Positions 7,725 to 17,429 of a stretch of 64,000 nucleotides of DNA are shown one piece after another. Numbering within the stretch: the stretch's first letter is position 1; every line of letters starts with the position of its first letter. The translations under genes and the position numbers were made by a program. The notes under the pieces are model-generated. The model was not told the origin of the DNA, made no database searches, and saw only the letters and a program-made list of their open reading frames with translations. This DNA comes from Pseudomonadota bacterium (GTDB lineage: Bacteria > Pseudomonadota > Gammaproteobacteria > Steroidobacterales > Steroidobacteraceae): positions 32,010-96,009 of the forward strand of contig JAFEDS010000032.1 in the NCBI GenBank assembly GCA_018241505.1. The letters are read 5' to 3'.

Positions 7725-10283
7725 TCAAGCGGGTTTTGGCCGCCGCACTCCCCGAGTGGGTTCCGCTTCCAGGGGATTCTCCGGCCAGTAGTGCTTCGGA
7801 TATCGCCCCCGCATGTCCTTGCGGACATCCGCATACGAGCCTCGCCAGAAACTGGCCAGATCACGAGTCACCTGCACTGGACGTTGGGCTGGCGACAGCA
7901 ACTTGAAGGTGATGGGGACTTTACCCCCGCCAATCCGTGGACTCGCGTCGAGGCCGAACACCTCCTGAAGCCGCACCGACACCGCCGGCGCGCTCTCATC
8001 CAGATAGTCGATTCGGATGTTGGAGCCGGTGGGTACTTGTAGGTGGGCAGGAGCCAGTTCATCGAGGCGGCGTTGCTGATCCCAGGGCAGGAGCGCGCGG
8101 AGGATCTCGGTCAGAGACAGGCGCGCGAGATGATCACGACGTGTTACTCCGTCGAGCCATGGCGTCAGCCAGGTATCAAGAGTAGCGGCGAGTTCGGCGT
8201 CCGAGACTGCGGGCCACGAGCCACCCTCGCCCTCCAACTGTCTCACAAACTCCATCCGCGCCTGTAGGTCGCGAGCATCTCGCGTCCATGGCAGCGCTTC
8301 AATTCCAAGCTCTCGTACGCCTTGCAGTATCGCCGCACGCGCGGCCTCAGATGGAACCTCGTGCAGTGGCTTTTCTTCCAATGTGATTGCGTCGAGACGG
8401 ACCACGCGACGCGCGAGAACGGCTTGCTCGCGCGAGCTCCATTCAACCGAATCGCCACGAGTCAGCCGGTCAGCGAGATGTTCGTCAATCTCAGCGCGAG
8501 ACAAAGGCGCGGCAAGCAGGATGCGCGCATCGCGCTCGCGATCATCCAGGTCGACGGCGACGATGAACTCCTGCTTGCTGAGGTTTTGTATGTCAGCGAA
8601 GTGGGCGCCGCGACCGTTTGCCAATGTATATCGGGCGCCATCGGAACCGGATCGGCGGCGGCCAATGCGGTCGGGGTAGGCGAACGCGAGCAGTAAGCCA
8701 GCCGAGGCGTCAGGTGCGACAGGCGACCGGCCACCGGCCGCATCAGCGCCCAGGGCAGCACGCGCCCCTTCACCCACAACAGCCCTCACCTGCTGCACCA
8801 ACTCTTTGGCGCTCCGTCGAGCACGCTGCAACCCAACCCGATCCACCCCCGTCGCGAATCCGTCCCCGCGGATCAGATCCAGGCGATTACGCACATCCGC
8901 ATCCCGTGCCGCCCGCAGTAGATCCCGCTCCGACAGCAGCGCCGCCAAATCCGCAGCCAGCGCCAAACCACCCAACGCCAATCCTCGAATCAACATGTGT
9001 GCCAACCGGGGATGCACACTGAGCCGTGCCATCATTCGCCCGTGCGATGTGATTCGACCTGACGCATCGAGCGCCCCCAGGTGCATCAGCAAGTCGCGGG
9101 CACTGGCGAGCATCGCGGCAGGTGGCGGGTCGAGCCAACGCAGCTCCGAAGCATCCCGCGCGCCCCAACTCGCAAGTTCCAGTGCAAGCGGCGCCAGATC
9201 TGCTTCCACTATCTCAGGTGGGGTGAACGGCGCGAGGCTACGCTGAGCACCCTCGCTCCACACGCGATAACAGACGCCGGGCTCAACTCGGCCAGCGCGG
9301 CCCTGGCGTTGATCCGCCGACGCACGTGAAATTCGCTGGGTTTCCAGCCGGCTCATGCCTGTCGAGGGGTCAAACAGAGAACGGCGGACGAGGCCTGAGT
9401 CGACGATGATCCGGACGCCCTGGATGGTGAGGCTGGTTTCGGCGATGTTGGTGGCGAGGACGACTTTTCGCGAGCCTGGAGGGGAAGGCTGCAAAGCGGC
9501 GTCCTGGTCATCGCCCGACAACTCACCGTACAAAGGGAAAACGCGCACTGCGCCGTCCACTGACAGTAGTGACTGTACGCGCCGGATTTCACGCGCCCCG
9601 GGCAAAAACACCAACACGTCACCCGGCTCTTCTCGCAGAGCGCGGACAATGGTGCGGGCGACAACATCCTCCGGATACTCACCCTGGCCCGGAAGCAAAG
9701 GTGACGCTTTGCCCACATACCGTGTCTCGACCGGAAAAGTACGTCCTTGCGATGTCACGATCGGGGCATCGCCCAACAGTTTCGCGACCCCCTCGCCGTC
9801 GAGAGTGGCGGACATCACCAGAAATTTGAGATCAGGCGTGAGATTGGCGCGCGCGTCCAGGGCCAGCGCAAGACCCAGATCCGCCTGCAGACTGCGCTCG
9901 TGATACTCATCGAATATCACAGCACCCACACCCTCCAGAGACGGATCTGTCTGGAGCATTCGAGTCAGCACGCCTTCCGTGACGACTTCAATGCGGGTGT
10001 CGCGCGACACCCGCGTATCCATTCTCATCCGATATCCGACTGTCGCTCCAACCGACTGTTTGAGTGTTTGCGCCATCCGATGTGCCACAGCGCGCGCAGC
10101 AAGCCGCCGAGGCTCGAGCATCAGCAGCCGCTTGCCGGCCATCCACGGCTCCCCGAGCAGGGCAAGAGGCACTACCGTGCTCTTGCCCGCTCCCGGTGGG
10201 GCCTGCAGTACAACTGAATGGTTCGAAGCGAGCGCGCGCGTCAGCTCCGGAAGCACCTCATCGATCGGTAAGCCGGACTTCAC
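7725..10283 (-). CDS. hrpB: ATP-dependent DEAH-box helicase HrpB
   Basis: This 852-aa protein has the full HrpB layout: Walker A PPGAGKST (about 29-36), DEAH-type motif II as FDEYHERS, motif III SAT, helicase C domain, helicase-associated domain and the HrpB-specific C-terminal block ending around WRGSYADVRKDMRGRYPKHYWPENP. It is a cytoplasmic RNA-dependent ATPase family member whose exact RNA target in bacteria is not settled. The start is taken as GTG at 10283, which gives a GTGA four-base overlap with the stop of the M13 peptidase gene; a TTG one codon earlier is possible. It is translationally coupled to that gene. Confidence 0.95.
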   Translation of the reverse strand: MKSGLPIDEVLPELTRALASNHSVVLQAPPGAGKSTVVPLALLGEPWMAGKRLLMLEPRRLAARAVAHRMAQTLKQSVGATVGYRMRMDTRVSRDTRIEVVTEGVLTRMLQTDPSLEGVGAVIFDEYHERSLQADLGLALALDARANLTPDLKFLVMSATLDGEGVAKLLGDAPIVTSQGRTFPVETRYVGKASPLLPGQGEYPEDVVARTIVRALREEPGDVLVFLPGAREIRRVQSLLSVDGAVRVFPLYGELSGDDQDAALQPSPPGSRKVVLATNIAETSLTIQGVRIIVDSGLVRRSLFDPSTGMSRLETQRISRASADQRQGRAGRVEPGVCYRVWSEGAQRSLAPFTPPEIVEADLAPLALELASWGARDASELRWLDPPPAAMLASARDLLMHLGALDASGRITSHGRMMARLSVHPRLAHMLIRGLALGGLALAADLAALLSERDLLRAARDADVRNRLDLIRGDGFATGVDRVGLQRARRSAKELVQQVRAVVGEGARAALGADAAGGRSPVAPDASAGLLLAFAYPDRIGRRRSGSDGARYTLANGRGAHFADIQNLSKQEFIVAVDLDDRERDARILLAAPLSRAEIDEHLADRLTRGDSVEWSSREQAVLARRVVRLDAITLEEKPLHEVPSEAARAAILQGVRELGIEALPWTRDARDLQARMEFVRQLEGEGGSWPAVSDAELAATLDTWLTPWLDGVTRRDHLARLSLTEILRALLPWDQQRRLDELAPAHLQVPTGSNIRIDYLDESAPAVSVRLQEVFGLDASPRIGGGKVPITFKLLSPAQRPVQVTRDLASFWRGSYADVRKDMRGRYPKHYWPENPLEAEPTRGVRRPKPA

Positions 10284-12364
10284 CAAATACGCACTCTATC
10301 CTCGGGCGGCAAGTAGAGTTGGTCGCCCGCCTTGACATCAAACGCCGTGTACCAGGCGTCCAGGTTTCGTACGGGGCCGTTTACCCGAAACTTCGGCGGA
10401 CTGTGGGGATTGCTCATGACGAGGGTTCGCAATTGCTCGTCGCGATACAGACCGCGCCAGACCTGGGCCCAGGAAAGGAAGAATCGCTGATCGCCGGTGT
10501 AGCCATCCAACACGGAAGCCGTCTTTCCTTGCAGCGACAGATGATACGCCTCATAAGAAACGCTCAGCCCACCCAGATCCCCGATATTCTCACCGAGCGT
10601 CAGCCTGCCGTTGACATTGAGCCCCGGCAACGCTTCGAACTTGTCGTACTGGGCCGCCAGGCTGTCAACGCGCTTGCGAAACGCCTGATCGTCTTCCGGT
10701 TGCCACCAGGTGCGCAGCACACCACGGGCATCGGACTTCGAACCCTGATCATCGAAACCATGCCCCATCTCGTGGCCAATGACTCCGCCAATGCCGCCGT
10801 AGTTCACAGCGGGGTCTGCGTTGGGATCGAAGAACGGCGGCTGCAGAATAGCGGCCGGAAAGACGACTTCATTGAAGGTCGGGTTGTAGTAGGCGTTGAC
10901 CGTCTGTGGCGTCATGTGCCACTCATCGCGATCGGTTGGCTTTCCGAGTCGCTCGAGCTGCCGGTGCCACTCAAACACTTCAGCGCGCGTTTTGTTTCCA
11001 AAGGCATCGCCTGCCGATACCTGCAACGCGGAATAGTCACGCCATTTGTCCGGATAGCCGATCTTCGGCCGAAATGCCGCGAGCTTCTCCAGCGCCACCT
11101 TCTTGGTATCGGCGGACATCCAAGGTAGCTGTTGAATACGAGCCGCATATGCCGTGCGCAGATTCTCCACGAGCGCCTGCACTTTCTGCTTGGCCTCCGG
11201 CGGAAAGTGCTGCTGCACATACAACTGGCCGGTAACCTCACCCAAACCGGTGTTCAGCGCTGCGACCGCGCGTTTCCAGCGCTCGCGCTGCTGGGGCTGC
11301 CCGTTCAGCGTATGGCCGTAGAAGTCGAAGCGCTCGGCATCGAAGGCAGCCGGCAACACGTCGGCATTCGCCGCCAGATACTGGTACTCAAAATAGGCAT
11401 GCCAACGGTCGACCGGTATCTGTTTGAACAGCTTGGCGAGCGCCTCGACTGCATCGAGCTCGCGGACCACAAACTCGCCTTGGCTGTCGAGACTTTGCGC
11501 TACCAGCAGCGGCTGCCAGGGAAAGCCCGGGGCGAGCTTGTTCAACTCGGCGCGGCTGCGCAGGTTGTAGGTCAGATCGCGTTCACGACGCTTGGCTGCA
11601 GGCCAGTGTACTTTTGCAATCTGAGTTTCAATATCGAGAATGGATGCCGCCTGAGCCGCGGCGTTCTTTTCCCCGGCCAGCGTCAGCATGCGCTCCACGT
11701 GAGCCACAAACTTGGCCCGCAGGTTGGTGAATACCGGGTCGTTCTTCAGATAGTAGTCGCGGTCCGGCAGGCTGAGGCCGCTTTGCAGAATGACCACAAT
11801 GTAACGATCGGGATTTTTCTGATCGGGGCTGATGCCGATACCCAGCGGCGCTTTGAGATTCAGGTCCGGCCGACCCATCAATGCGGCCAGTTGCTCATAC
11901 GTGCGCGCTGCGGCGATGGCTTGCAGGCCGGGAAGCGCTGCGGAAAGACCTTTGCGTTCGATCGTGTCCGTGTCGAGATAGGCGCGATAGAAATCACCCG
12001 CCTTCTGCTCGGTGCTGCCCGGAGTTGCGTTCGCAGGCAAGGCTTCAGCGATCTCGTGAACCTGGCGTTCCGAGCGATCGGCCAACTCAACGAATGACCC
12101 CCAAGTAGTGCGATCGGGTGGAATCCGGCTCGTGTCGAGCCACTTACCGTCGGCAAAGCGGTAGAAATCATCGCCCGGCTTGACCGAGGTGTCGGTGCCT
12201 GTCAGGTCCACCCCCCAGGCGCCAATCTGGGGCCGGGGCGCGGGCGCAGCCGCGGGCGCAGTTGCCGGTGCAGTTGCATGAGTGTCGTCAGATTTCACGT
12301 GTGCCGTGCATCCCACTGTTGCCAAAACCAGGGCTCCGAGCCCCACCAGGAGTCTTCCATCCAT
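10280..12364 (-). CDS. M13 family zinc metallopeptidase (neprilysin/PepO-like) lipoprotein
   Basis: The 694-aa protein has a lipoprotein signal ending LATVGC (Cys19), an M13 N-terminal helical domain, and the catalytic C-domain with NPTFNEVVFPAAILQPPFF, the zinc site HEMGHGFDDQG (around residue 530) and the third ligand motif ENIGDLGG (around 593). The end RVRIW is the family's typical C-terminus. Members cleave oligopeptides on the N-side of hydrophobic residues and are size-limited by an enclosed cavity, so this is probably a periplasmic peptide-degrading enzyme. GAGGA lies seven bases before the ATG. A proline/alanine-rich linker follows the lipid anchor. Confidence 0.95.
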   Translation of the reverse strand: MDGRLLVGLGALVLATVGCTAHVKSDDTHATAPATAPAAAPAPRPQIGAWGVDLTGTDTSVKPGDDFYRFADGKWLDTSRIPPDRTTWGSFVELADRSERQVHEIAEALPANATPGSTEQKAGDFYRAYLDTDTIERKGLSAALPGLQAIAAARTYEQLAALMGRPDLNLKAPLGIGISPDQKNPDRYIVVILQSGLSLPDRDYYLKNDPVFTNLRAKFVAHVERMLTLAGEKNAAAQAASILDIETQIAKVHWPAAKRRERDLTYNLRSRAELNKLAPGFPWQPLLVAQSLDSQGEFVVRELDAVEALAKLFKQIPVDRWHAYFEYQYLAANADVLPAAFDAERFDFYGHTLNGQPQQRERWKRAVAALNTGLGEVTGQLYVQQHFPPEAKQKVQALVENLRTAYAARIQQLPWMSADTKKVALEKLAAFRPKIGYPDKWRDYSALQVSAGDAFGNKTRAEVFEWHRQLERLGKPTDRDEWHMTPQTVNAYYNPTFNEVVFPAAILQPPFFDPNADPAVNYGGIGGVIGHEMGHGFDDQGSKSDARGVLRTWWQPEDDQAFRKRVDSLAAQYDKFEALPGLNVNGRLTLGENIGDLGGLSVSYEAYHLSLQGKTASVLDGYTGDQRFFLSWAQVWRGLYRDEQLRTLVMSNPHSPPKFRVNGPVRNLDAWYTAFDVKAGDQLYLPPEDRVRIW

Positions 12365-12382
12365 GATCGTTCCTCTTTGAGT

Positions 12383-12754
12383 TTATTGTCGCCACATTGT
12401 CACTGCGAACAACGCCCACCCTGCAATCAACGCCAGCCCCCCAAGCGGAGTGATGATGCCCAGGAAGCGGGGCGCGCCGAATGTCAGCAGGTACAAACTT
12501 CCACTGAACAAAACGATACCGGCGAGCACCAGCGCCGCGGACCAACGCAGCATCTCGCCGTCAACGGAGCGCAACAGCACACCCATCGCCAGGAGGCCGA
12601 GCGCGTGTATGAAGTGATATCGAACGGCTGTTTCGTAGACCATCAATCGGTCCTGCGACAGGTGAGTCTTCAGGGCGTGCGCACCGAAGGCGCCCAGGAC
12701 GGTGGCCAAAGCGATCAGTACGCCGGCAACAGCCAGTGTCTTGCGTGCATCCAT
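12383..12754 (-). CDS. DUF423 family inner-membrane protein
   Basis: This 123-aa protein has four hydrophobic segments and the conserved DUF423 (YgdD) opening with GAFGAHAL followed by a helix carrying YHFIHALGL. The family is widespread in proteobacteria and has no established biochemical function. The length is typical. It lies 18 bp before the M13 peptidase gene and 25 bp after the slipin gene in the same minus-strand series. Confidence 0.9.
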   Translation of the reverse strand: MDARKTLAVAGVLIALATVLGAFGAHALKTHLSQDRLMVYETAVRYHFIHALGLLAMGVLLRSVDGEMLRWSAALVLAGIVLFSGSLYLLTFGAPRFLGIITPLGGLALIAGWALFAVTMWRQ

Positions 12755-12779
12755 GGTTGATTGGATCTGCGCGGGCGGG

Positions 12780-13523
12780 TCAGTCGTTGCGCCCGAGCAA
12801 AGGTTTGATCAGATCGAGGGGCAGCGGGAACACAATGATCTGGGTCTTTTCATGTGAGATGTCGGCCAGGGTCTGCAGGTAGCGCAGTTGCATTGCGCTC
12901 GGCTGGCGGGCGAGCGATTCGGCAGCCTGGACCAGGGTCTGCGCGGCCTGACTCTCACCTTCCGCATGGATGATCTTGGCACGCCGGGTTCGTTCCGCCT
13001 CGGCCTGTTTTGCCATCGCGCGAATCATACTCTCGTCGAGGTCGACATCCTTGATCTCCACATTGGAAACCTTGATGCCCCACGCTTCGGTGTTCTGATC
13101 GAGGATCGCCTGGACATCCGCGTTCAATTTTTCGCGCTGCGCCAGCAGATCGTCCATCTCGTGCTGGCCGAGCACGGAGCGCAGGGTAGTCTGGGCCACC
13201 TGGCTGGTGGCTTCAAACGGGCTGGCCACCTGCAGGATCGCCTTGCCGGGATCGACCACCCGGAAGTAGACAACGGCGTTGACTTTGACTGACACGTTGT
13301 CGCGTGTGATGACATCCTGCTTCGGCACGTTCAACACAACGACACGCAAGTCGACCTTGCGCATCTGTTGCAGGACTGGAAAGACAACCACGATACCCGG
13401 CCCCTTGACGCCCGTGAACCGGCCCAGCGTCAACATCACGCCGCGTTCGTATTCATTCAGCACCCGGAAGGTACTGACGAGCAGCAGCACAATCAGAACT
13501 ACGACCACTATTCCGTAGGGCAT
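12780..13523 (-). CDS. Slipin / SPFH-domain (stomatin-like) membrane protein
   Basis: This 247-aa protein has one N-terminal hydrophobic segment (residues 3-20) followed by an SPFH/band-7 domain ([16 protein letters not shown]-like RVVDPGKA) and a charged helical region ([20 protein letters not shown]), exactly the plan of bacterial slipins. These oligomerise into large membrane cages and scaffold proteases. The gene is 35 bp downstream of an NfeD gene, the usual partner: archaeal NfeD homologues cleave the C-terminal region of their stomatin partner. The C-terminal hydrophobic stretch seen in such substrates is present near [12 protein letters not shown]. Confidence 0.93.
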   Translation of the reverse strand: MPYGIVVVVLIVLLLVSTFRVLNEYERGVMLTLGRFTGVKGPGIVVVFPVLQQMRKVDLRVVVLNVPKQDVITRDNVSVKVNAVVYFRVVDPGKAILQVASPFEATSQVAQTTLRSVLGQHEMDDLLAQREKLNADVQAILDQNTEAWGIKVSNVEIKDVDLDESMIRAMAKQAEAERTRRAKIIHAEGESQAAQTLVQAAESLARQPSAMQLRYLQTLADISHEKTQIIVFPLPLDLIKPLLGRND

Positions 13524-13558
13524 GGGGATCTCCGCTCACTATCGCAGGCAGTGTTGAA

Positions 13559-14953
13559 TCAGACAGGCTCGACCCACACGGTCAAACCATCCACTCGTGT
13601 TATTCTCACCAGTTGGCCGGCGCGCACCGCCGAATCGCTCAGTGCGTTCCAGATCTCGCCTCCATAACGAATCCGTCCCTTGCCGGTGAAGGTCTCGAGC
13701 ACTTCAGCGGTCGCGCCCACCATGGTCTGCACACCGGTCACCACCGGGCGGCGCAGGGAGCGGCTGGCCACCCAGGTCATGGCCGCAATGACCAAGCCAC
13801 CCACGGTGGCGATTGCCGCAATGACGGGGAGTCCAATATTCATGCCCGGAGTATCGGTATCAAACAAAATGAGGGATCCGACCACAAAGGCAACGAGACC
13901 GCCCAGTCCCAGGGAGCCGAAAGTCGGAAAAAAGAACTCCGCTACGATCATTCCGACGCCAACCGCGACGAGCGCCAGTCCCGCATAGTTCACCGACAGT
14001 ATCTGAAACGCGAACAACGCTATCAGCAGCGAGATGGCACCTATCACTCCCGGGAACACTGCGCCGGGATTGTACCCCTCGAATAACAGGCCGTAGATAC
14101 CGATCAAAAGCAGTCCATACGCAATCGTCGGATTTGTTATTACCGACAGAAGCTGGACACGCCAGTCAGGCTTGAGGTTTGCAATCTCCAGACCTTTGGT
14201 CGTGAGCTTCACGAGGTTGTTTGCGATACGGACCTCGCGACCGTCGATCTGGCCCAGTAGGTCCGGTATGTCGCGGGCTACGACGTCGATGACGTTTTCT
14301 TTGAGTGCCGAGCTGGCCGAGAGGCTAGCAGCGCCGCGTACCGCCTGCTCAGCCCAGTCCGCATTTCTGCCTCGAAGCTCCGCGAGACCTCGGATGTAGG
14401 CAACTGCGTCATTGACGACTTTGCGCTCCATCGGCGATTCAGCCGGCGTCGATTCAGGTGGCGCCTTGTCCCCGGCTTTGGGCGGGCTCGCGGGACTCGG
14501 TGGCTCGTTCCCGCCGCCGATTGACACAGGAGTAGCAGCGCCGAGGTTCGTTGCAGGCGCCATCGCGGCAATATGACTGGCGTACAGAATGTATGTTCCA
14601 GCACTAGCCGCTCGCGCACCGGAGGGCGATACATAACTGACGACGGGGATGGGTGACGCCAGGATTGCGCGAATAATGTCGCGCATCGAGGTGTCGAGAC
14701 CGCCAGGTGTGTCGATCTGCAGTACGACGACGTGGCTGCCATTCAGGCGAGCGGTCTCGAGCCCTTTGGTTACGTAGCGCGAGGTCGCGGGGCCGATGGC
14801 ACCGTTAATCTCGAGTACGGTGGCGATTTTGCCGTCGATTGTCGGTAACGCGCTCGCATCGGTCGAACTGGCGACACTAATCGCGGCCATTGCCGCTATT
14901 GCTGCGAGCGACATCCTGAGGCGGGTCCGAAGACCTACGGACGAGGCGTTCAC
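13559..14953 (-). CDS. NfeD-family membrane-bound serine protease (long form)
   Basis: This 464-aa protein is the long NfeD1 type: signal peptide, ClpP-like protease domain (GLDTSMRDIIRAILASPIP, SPSGARAASAGTYI with the likely catalytic Ser, and Lys in ESPMERKVVNDA), four to five membrane helices (about 255-380) and a C-terminal OB-fold (VGATAEVLETFTGKGRIRYGGEIWNA). The known catalytic dyad is Ser-Lys and the partner is the slipin encoded next. A proline/serine-rich insert of about 30 residues (EPPSPASPPKAGDKAPPEST) sits just before the Lys. The GTG at 14953 gives the longest product; an ATG at 14914 would still leave a full signal peptide. Confidence 0.93.
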   Translation of the reverse strand: MNASSVGLRTRLRMSLAAIAAMAAISVASSTDASALPTIDGKIATVLEINGAIGPATSRYVTKGLETARLNGSHVVVLQIDTPGGLDTSMRDIIRAILASPIPVVSYVSPSGARAASAGTYILYASHIAAMAPATNLGAATPVSIGGGNEPPSPASPPKAGDKAPPESTPAESPMERKVVNDAVAYIRGLAELRGRNADWAEQAVRGAASLSASSALKENVIDVVARDIPDLLGQIDGREVRIANNLVKLTTKGLEIANLKPDWRVQLLSVITNPTIAYGLLLIGIYGLLFEGYNPGAVFPGVIGAISLLIALFAFQILSVNYAGLALVAVGVGMIVAEFFFPTFGSLGLGGLVAFVVGSLILFDTDTPGMNIGLPVIAAIATVGGLVIAAMTWVASRSLRRPVVTGVQTMVGATAEVLETFTGKGRIRYGGEIWNALSDSAVRAGQLVRITRVDGLTVWVEPV

Positions 14954-14999
14954 ACCTCACACCCTACTCCGAAGTAGTCCCGACCGCAGCAGCCAAACG

Positions 15000-17327
15000 C
15001 TATTTGCGTGGCGACCCCGGGCGGCTGCGGCCCTGCGACCCAGGCCGACCACGATTTGGCCCCCTGGGCCCTTTGCCCGGAGGTCGCGGCGTCGTGGGAA
15101 GCCCAGTATGTTGCGTTCTAAACGGACGGCCAGAACTTACGTTACGACGTCCCTCAGCTTGATCACCGGTACCGGCTGGTTGGTATGCCGGAACGAGTTG
15201 ATGCTTTCCACTCCCGATCAAGTCCGCACGGCCCATTCGGCGCAAGGCCTCCCGAAGGGTGGGCCAGTTGTTTGCGTCGTGATACCGGAGAAAGGCCTTA
15301 TGGAGCCGACGGACTTTCAGCCCTTTTGGAATGCGCACTTCCTCGCCAGCGCGTGTGATGCGCTTCAGCGGATTCTTTCCCGAGTGATACATCGCAGTCG
15401 CCGTCGCCATCGGTGACGGCAGGAACGCCTGCACCTGGTCCGCGCGGAAACCGTTCTTCTTCAGCCACAGCGCCAGGTCGAGCATGTCTTCATCACTCGT
15501 GCCCGGATGCGCGGCAATGAAGTACGGAATCAGATACTGCTCTTTTCCTGCTTCCTTGGAGTATTTGTCGAACATCTCCTTGAATCGGTGATAGGTACCG
15601 ATTCCCGGCTTCATCATTTTCGACAGCGGACCTTCTGAGAGCGCTTCGGGCGCAATCTTCAGATAACCACCGACGTGATGTTGCGCCAGCTCCTTCACGT
15701 ATTCCGGCGATTCGTTTGCGAGGTCGTAACGTACGCCCGATGCAACCAACACCTTCTTGATGCCCGGCAGAGTACGGGCACGGCGATAGAGCTTGATCAG
15801 CGGCGTGTGATCGGTGTTGAGATTGGGGCAGATACCTGGGTAGACACAGGAGGGTCTGCGACATGCGGACTCTACTTCGCGGCTTTTGCATGCGAGTCGA
15901 TACATGTTGGCCGTGGGGCCGCCCAGGTCCGAGATGACGCCCGTGAAGCCTGGGACGTTGTCTCGGATCGCTTCGATTTCGCGGATTACGGAGTTTTCGG
16001 AACGACTCTGGATGATTCGTCCTTCGTGCTCCGTGATGGAACAGAAGGTGCATCCGCCAAAGCAACCGCGTTGGATCGCTATGGAGAAGCGAATCATTTT
16101 GTACGCGGGGATATTCGCGTCGCCGTAATACGGGTGAGGTTGACGCGCGTAGGGCTTGTCGTATACCCAGTCCATCTCTCGCGTTGTCAGAGGAAAGGGT
16201 GGCGGATTGAGCCATACGTCCACGTCGCCGTGCCGCTGCACCAGGGCGCGAGCATTTCCTGGGTTGGCTTCCAGGTGGAGAATGCGTGAGGCGTGGGCGT
16301 AAAGAATGGGGTCCGCGGCGACTTGTTCGTGCGACGGCATGCGGATCACGCTGCGTTCGCGGTCCGCGTTTTTGACGCGGCGGACGAAGCGGACGACTTT
16401 CTCGACGGGCGCTGACGGTGATGCGGCCGCGGATGCGGATAGGGATGCGCGGGGCGTTGAGGGCAGTGGACCACCGTTGGCCGCCAGGGCATTGGACCCT
16501 TCGGCGGCCGCAGGGCGATCGGCGCCAACACCAACAGCCGCGCCTCCCCCGGCTGTGCCACCCGCCGCCCCTTCCATCGCATAAGGATCCACCGGCGGAT
16601 TCAGCGGCCCCGGCGCATCCAAATGAGTCGAGTCGATCTCAATCCAACCGTCCGGCGTCGACTTGCGCAAAAACGCCGTGCCACGTAGATCCGTGATGTC
16701 ACCAACGCTTTCACCCGCCGCGAGGCGATGCGCGATTTCGCAGATCTGGCGCTCACCGTTACCATAGACGAGCAGATCCGCCTTCGAATCCAACAGGATC
16801 GATCTGCGCACCTTCTCCGACCAGTAGTCGAAGTGCGCGATGCGGCGGAGGGACGCTTCAATTCCGCCCACAATGATCGGAACATCCTTGAACGCTTCGC
16901 GGGCGCGCTGGGCGTAGACAATCACGGAGCGGTCAGGTCGCTTTCCGCCCTCGCCTCCTGGCGTGTAGGCATCGTCACTTCGAATACGGCGATCCGACGT
17001 GTAGCGATTGACCATCGAGTCCATGTTGCCGGCGGTTATGCCGAAGAACAGGTTAGGTCGCCCGAGTGCCCTGAATGCATCAGCGCTGTGCCAGTCGGGT
17101 TGAGCAATGATCCCGACGCGGAAACCTTGAGCTTCGAGGACGCGGCCGATAATGGCCATGCCGAAGCTGGGGTGGTCGACGTACGCATCGCCAGTCACGA
17201 CGATGATGTCGCAGCTATCCCAACCGAGGGCGTCCATCTCGGCGCGAGACATTGGCAGAAACGGGGCTGTACCGAAGCGTTCGGCCCAGTATCGGCGGTA
17301 CCCCGTTATGTCACGTGCGGTTTGCAT
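15000..17327 (-). CDS. YgiQ family radical SAM protein
   Basis: The 775-aa protein matches YgiQ across its length: the N-terminal domain with [10 protein letters not shown], the radical SAM cluster motif [12 protein letters not shown], and the C-terminal DUF3362 region with PFFIAAHPG-like [19 protein letters not shown]. The reaction of YgiQ is not established. Two oddities: a glycine/alanine/serine-rich insertion of about 60 residues interrupts the protein between the N-terminal domain and the HMDPNP-like region (roughly residues 248-310), and the C-terminus is a proline/glycine/arginine-rich tail ([20 protein letters not shown]) that looks RNA-binding. The gene is 46 bp upstream of nfeD. Confidence 0.93.
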   Translation of the reverse strand: MQTARDITGYRRYWAERFGTAPFLPMSRAEMDALGWDSCDIIVVTGDAYVDHPSFGMAIIGRVLEAQGFRVGIIAQPDWHSADAFRALGRPNLFFGITAGNMDSMVNRYTSDRRIRSDDAYTPGGEGGKRPDRSVIVYAQRAREAFKDVPIIVGGIEASLRRIAHFDYWSEKVRRSILLDSKADLLVYGNGERQICEIAHRLAAGESVGDITDLRGTAFLRKSTPDGWIEIDSTHLDAPGPLNPPVDPYAMEGAAGGTAGGGAAVGVGADRPAAAEGSNALAANGGPLPSTPRASLSASAAASPSAPVEKVVRFVRRVKNADRERSVIRMPSHEQVAADPILYAHASRILHLEANPGNARALVQRHGDVDVWLNPPPFPLTTREMDWVYDKPYARQPHPYYGDANIPAYKMIRFSIAIQRGCFGGCTFCSITEHEGRIIQSRSENSVIREIEAIRDNVPGFTGVISDLGGPTANMYRLACKSREVESACRRPSCVYPGICPNLNTDHTPLIKLYRRARTLPGIKKVLVASGVRYDLANESPEYVKELAQHHVGGYLKIAPEALSEGPLSKMMKPGIGTYHRFKEMFDKYSKEAGKEQYLIPYFIAAHPGTSDEDMLDLALWLKKNGFRADQVQAFLPSPMATATAMYHSGKNPLKRITRAGEEVRIPKGLKVRRLHKAFLRYHDANNWPTLREALRRMGRADLIGSGKHQLVPAYQPAGTGDQAEGRRNVSSGRPFRTQHTGLPTTPRPPGKGPRGPNRGRPGSQGRSRPGSPRK

Positions 17328-17429
17328 GTTGAGGCGCGGATTAGACCAGAAACAGCGATTGGGGAAACGCTATTTGGGAGGCCAAATGGCCTACATCAAG
17401 GGTACCGCTGGCTGGGCCGGGGCGCCGAC

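Noticed and set aside
17379-17392. Short AGGCC-AAAT-GGCCT hairpin between ygiQ and the S9 peptidase gene
   Set aside because: Only five pairs and no T-run; too weak to call a terminator.
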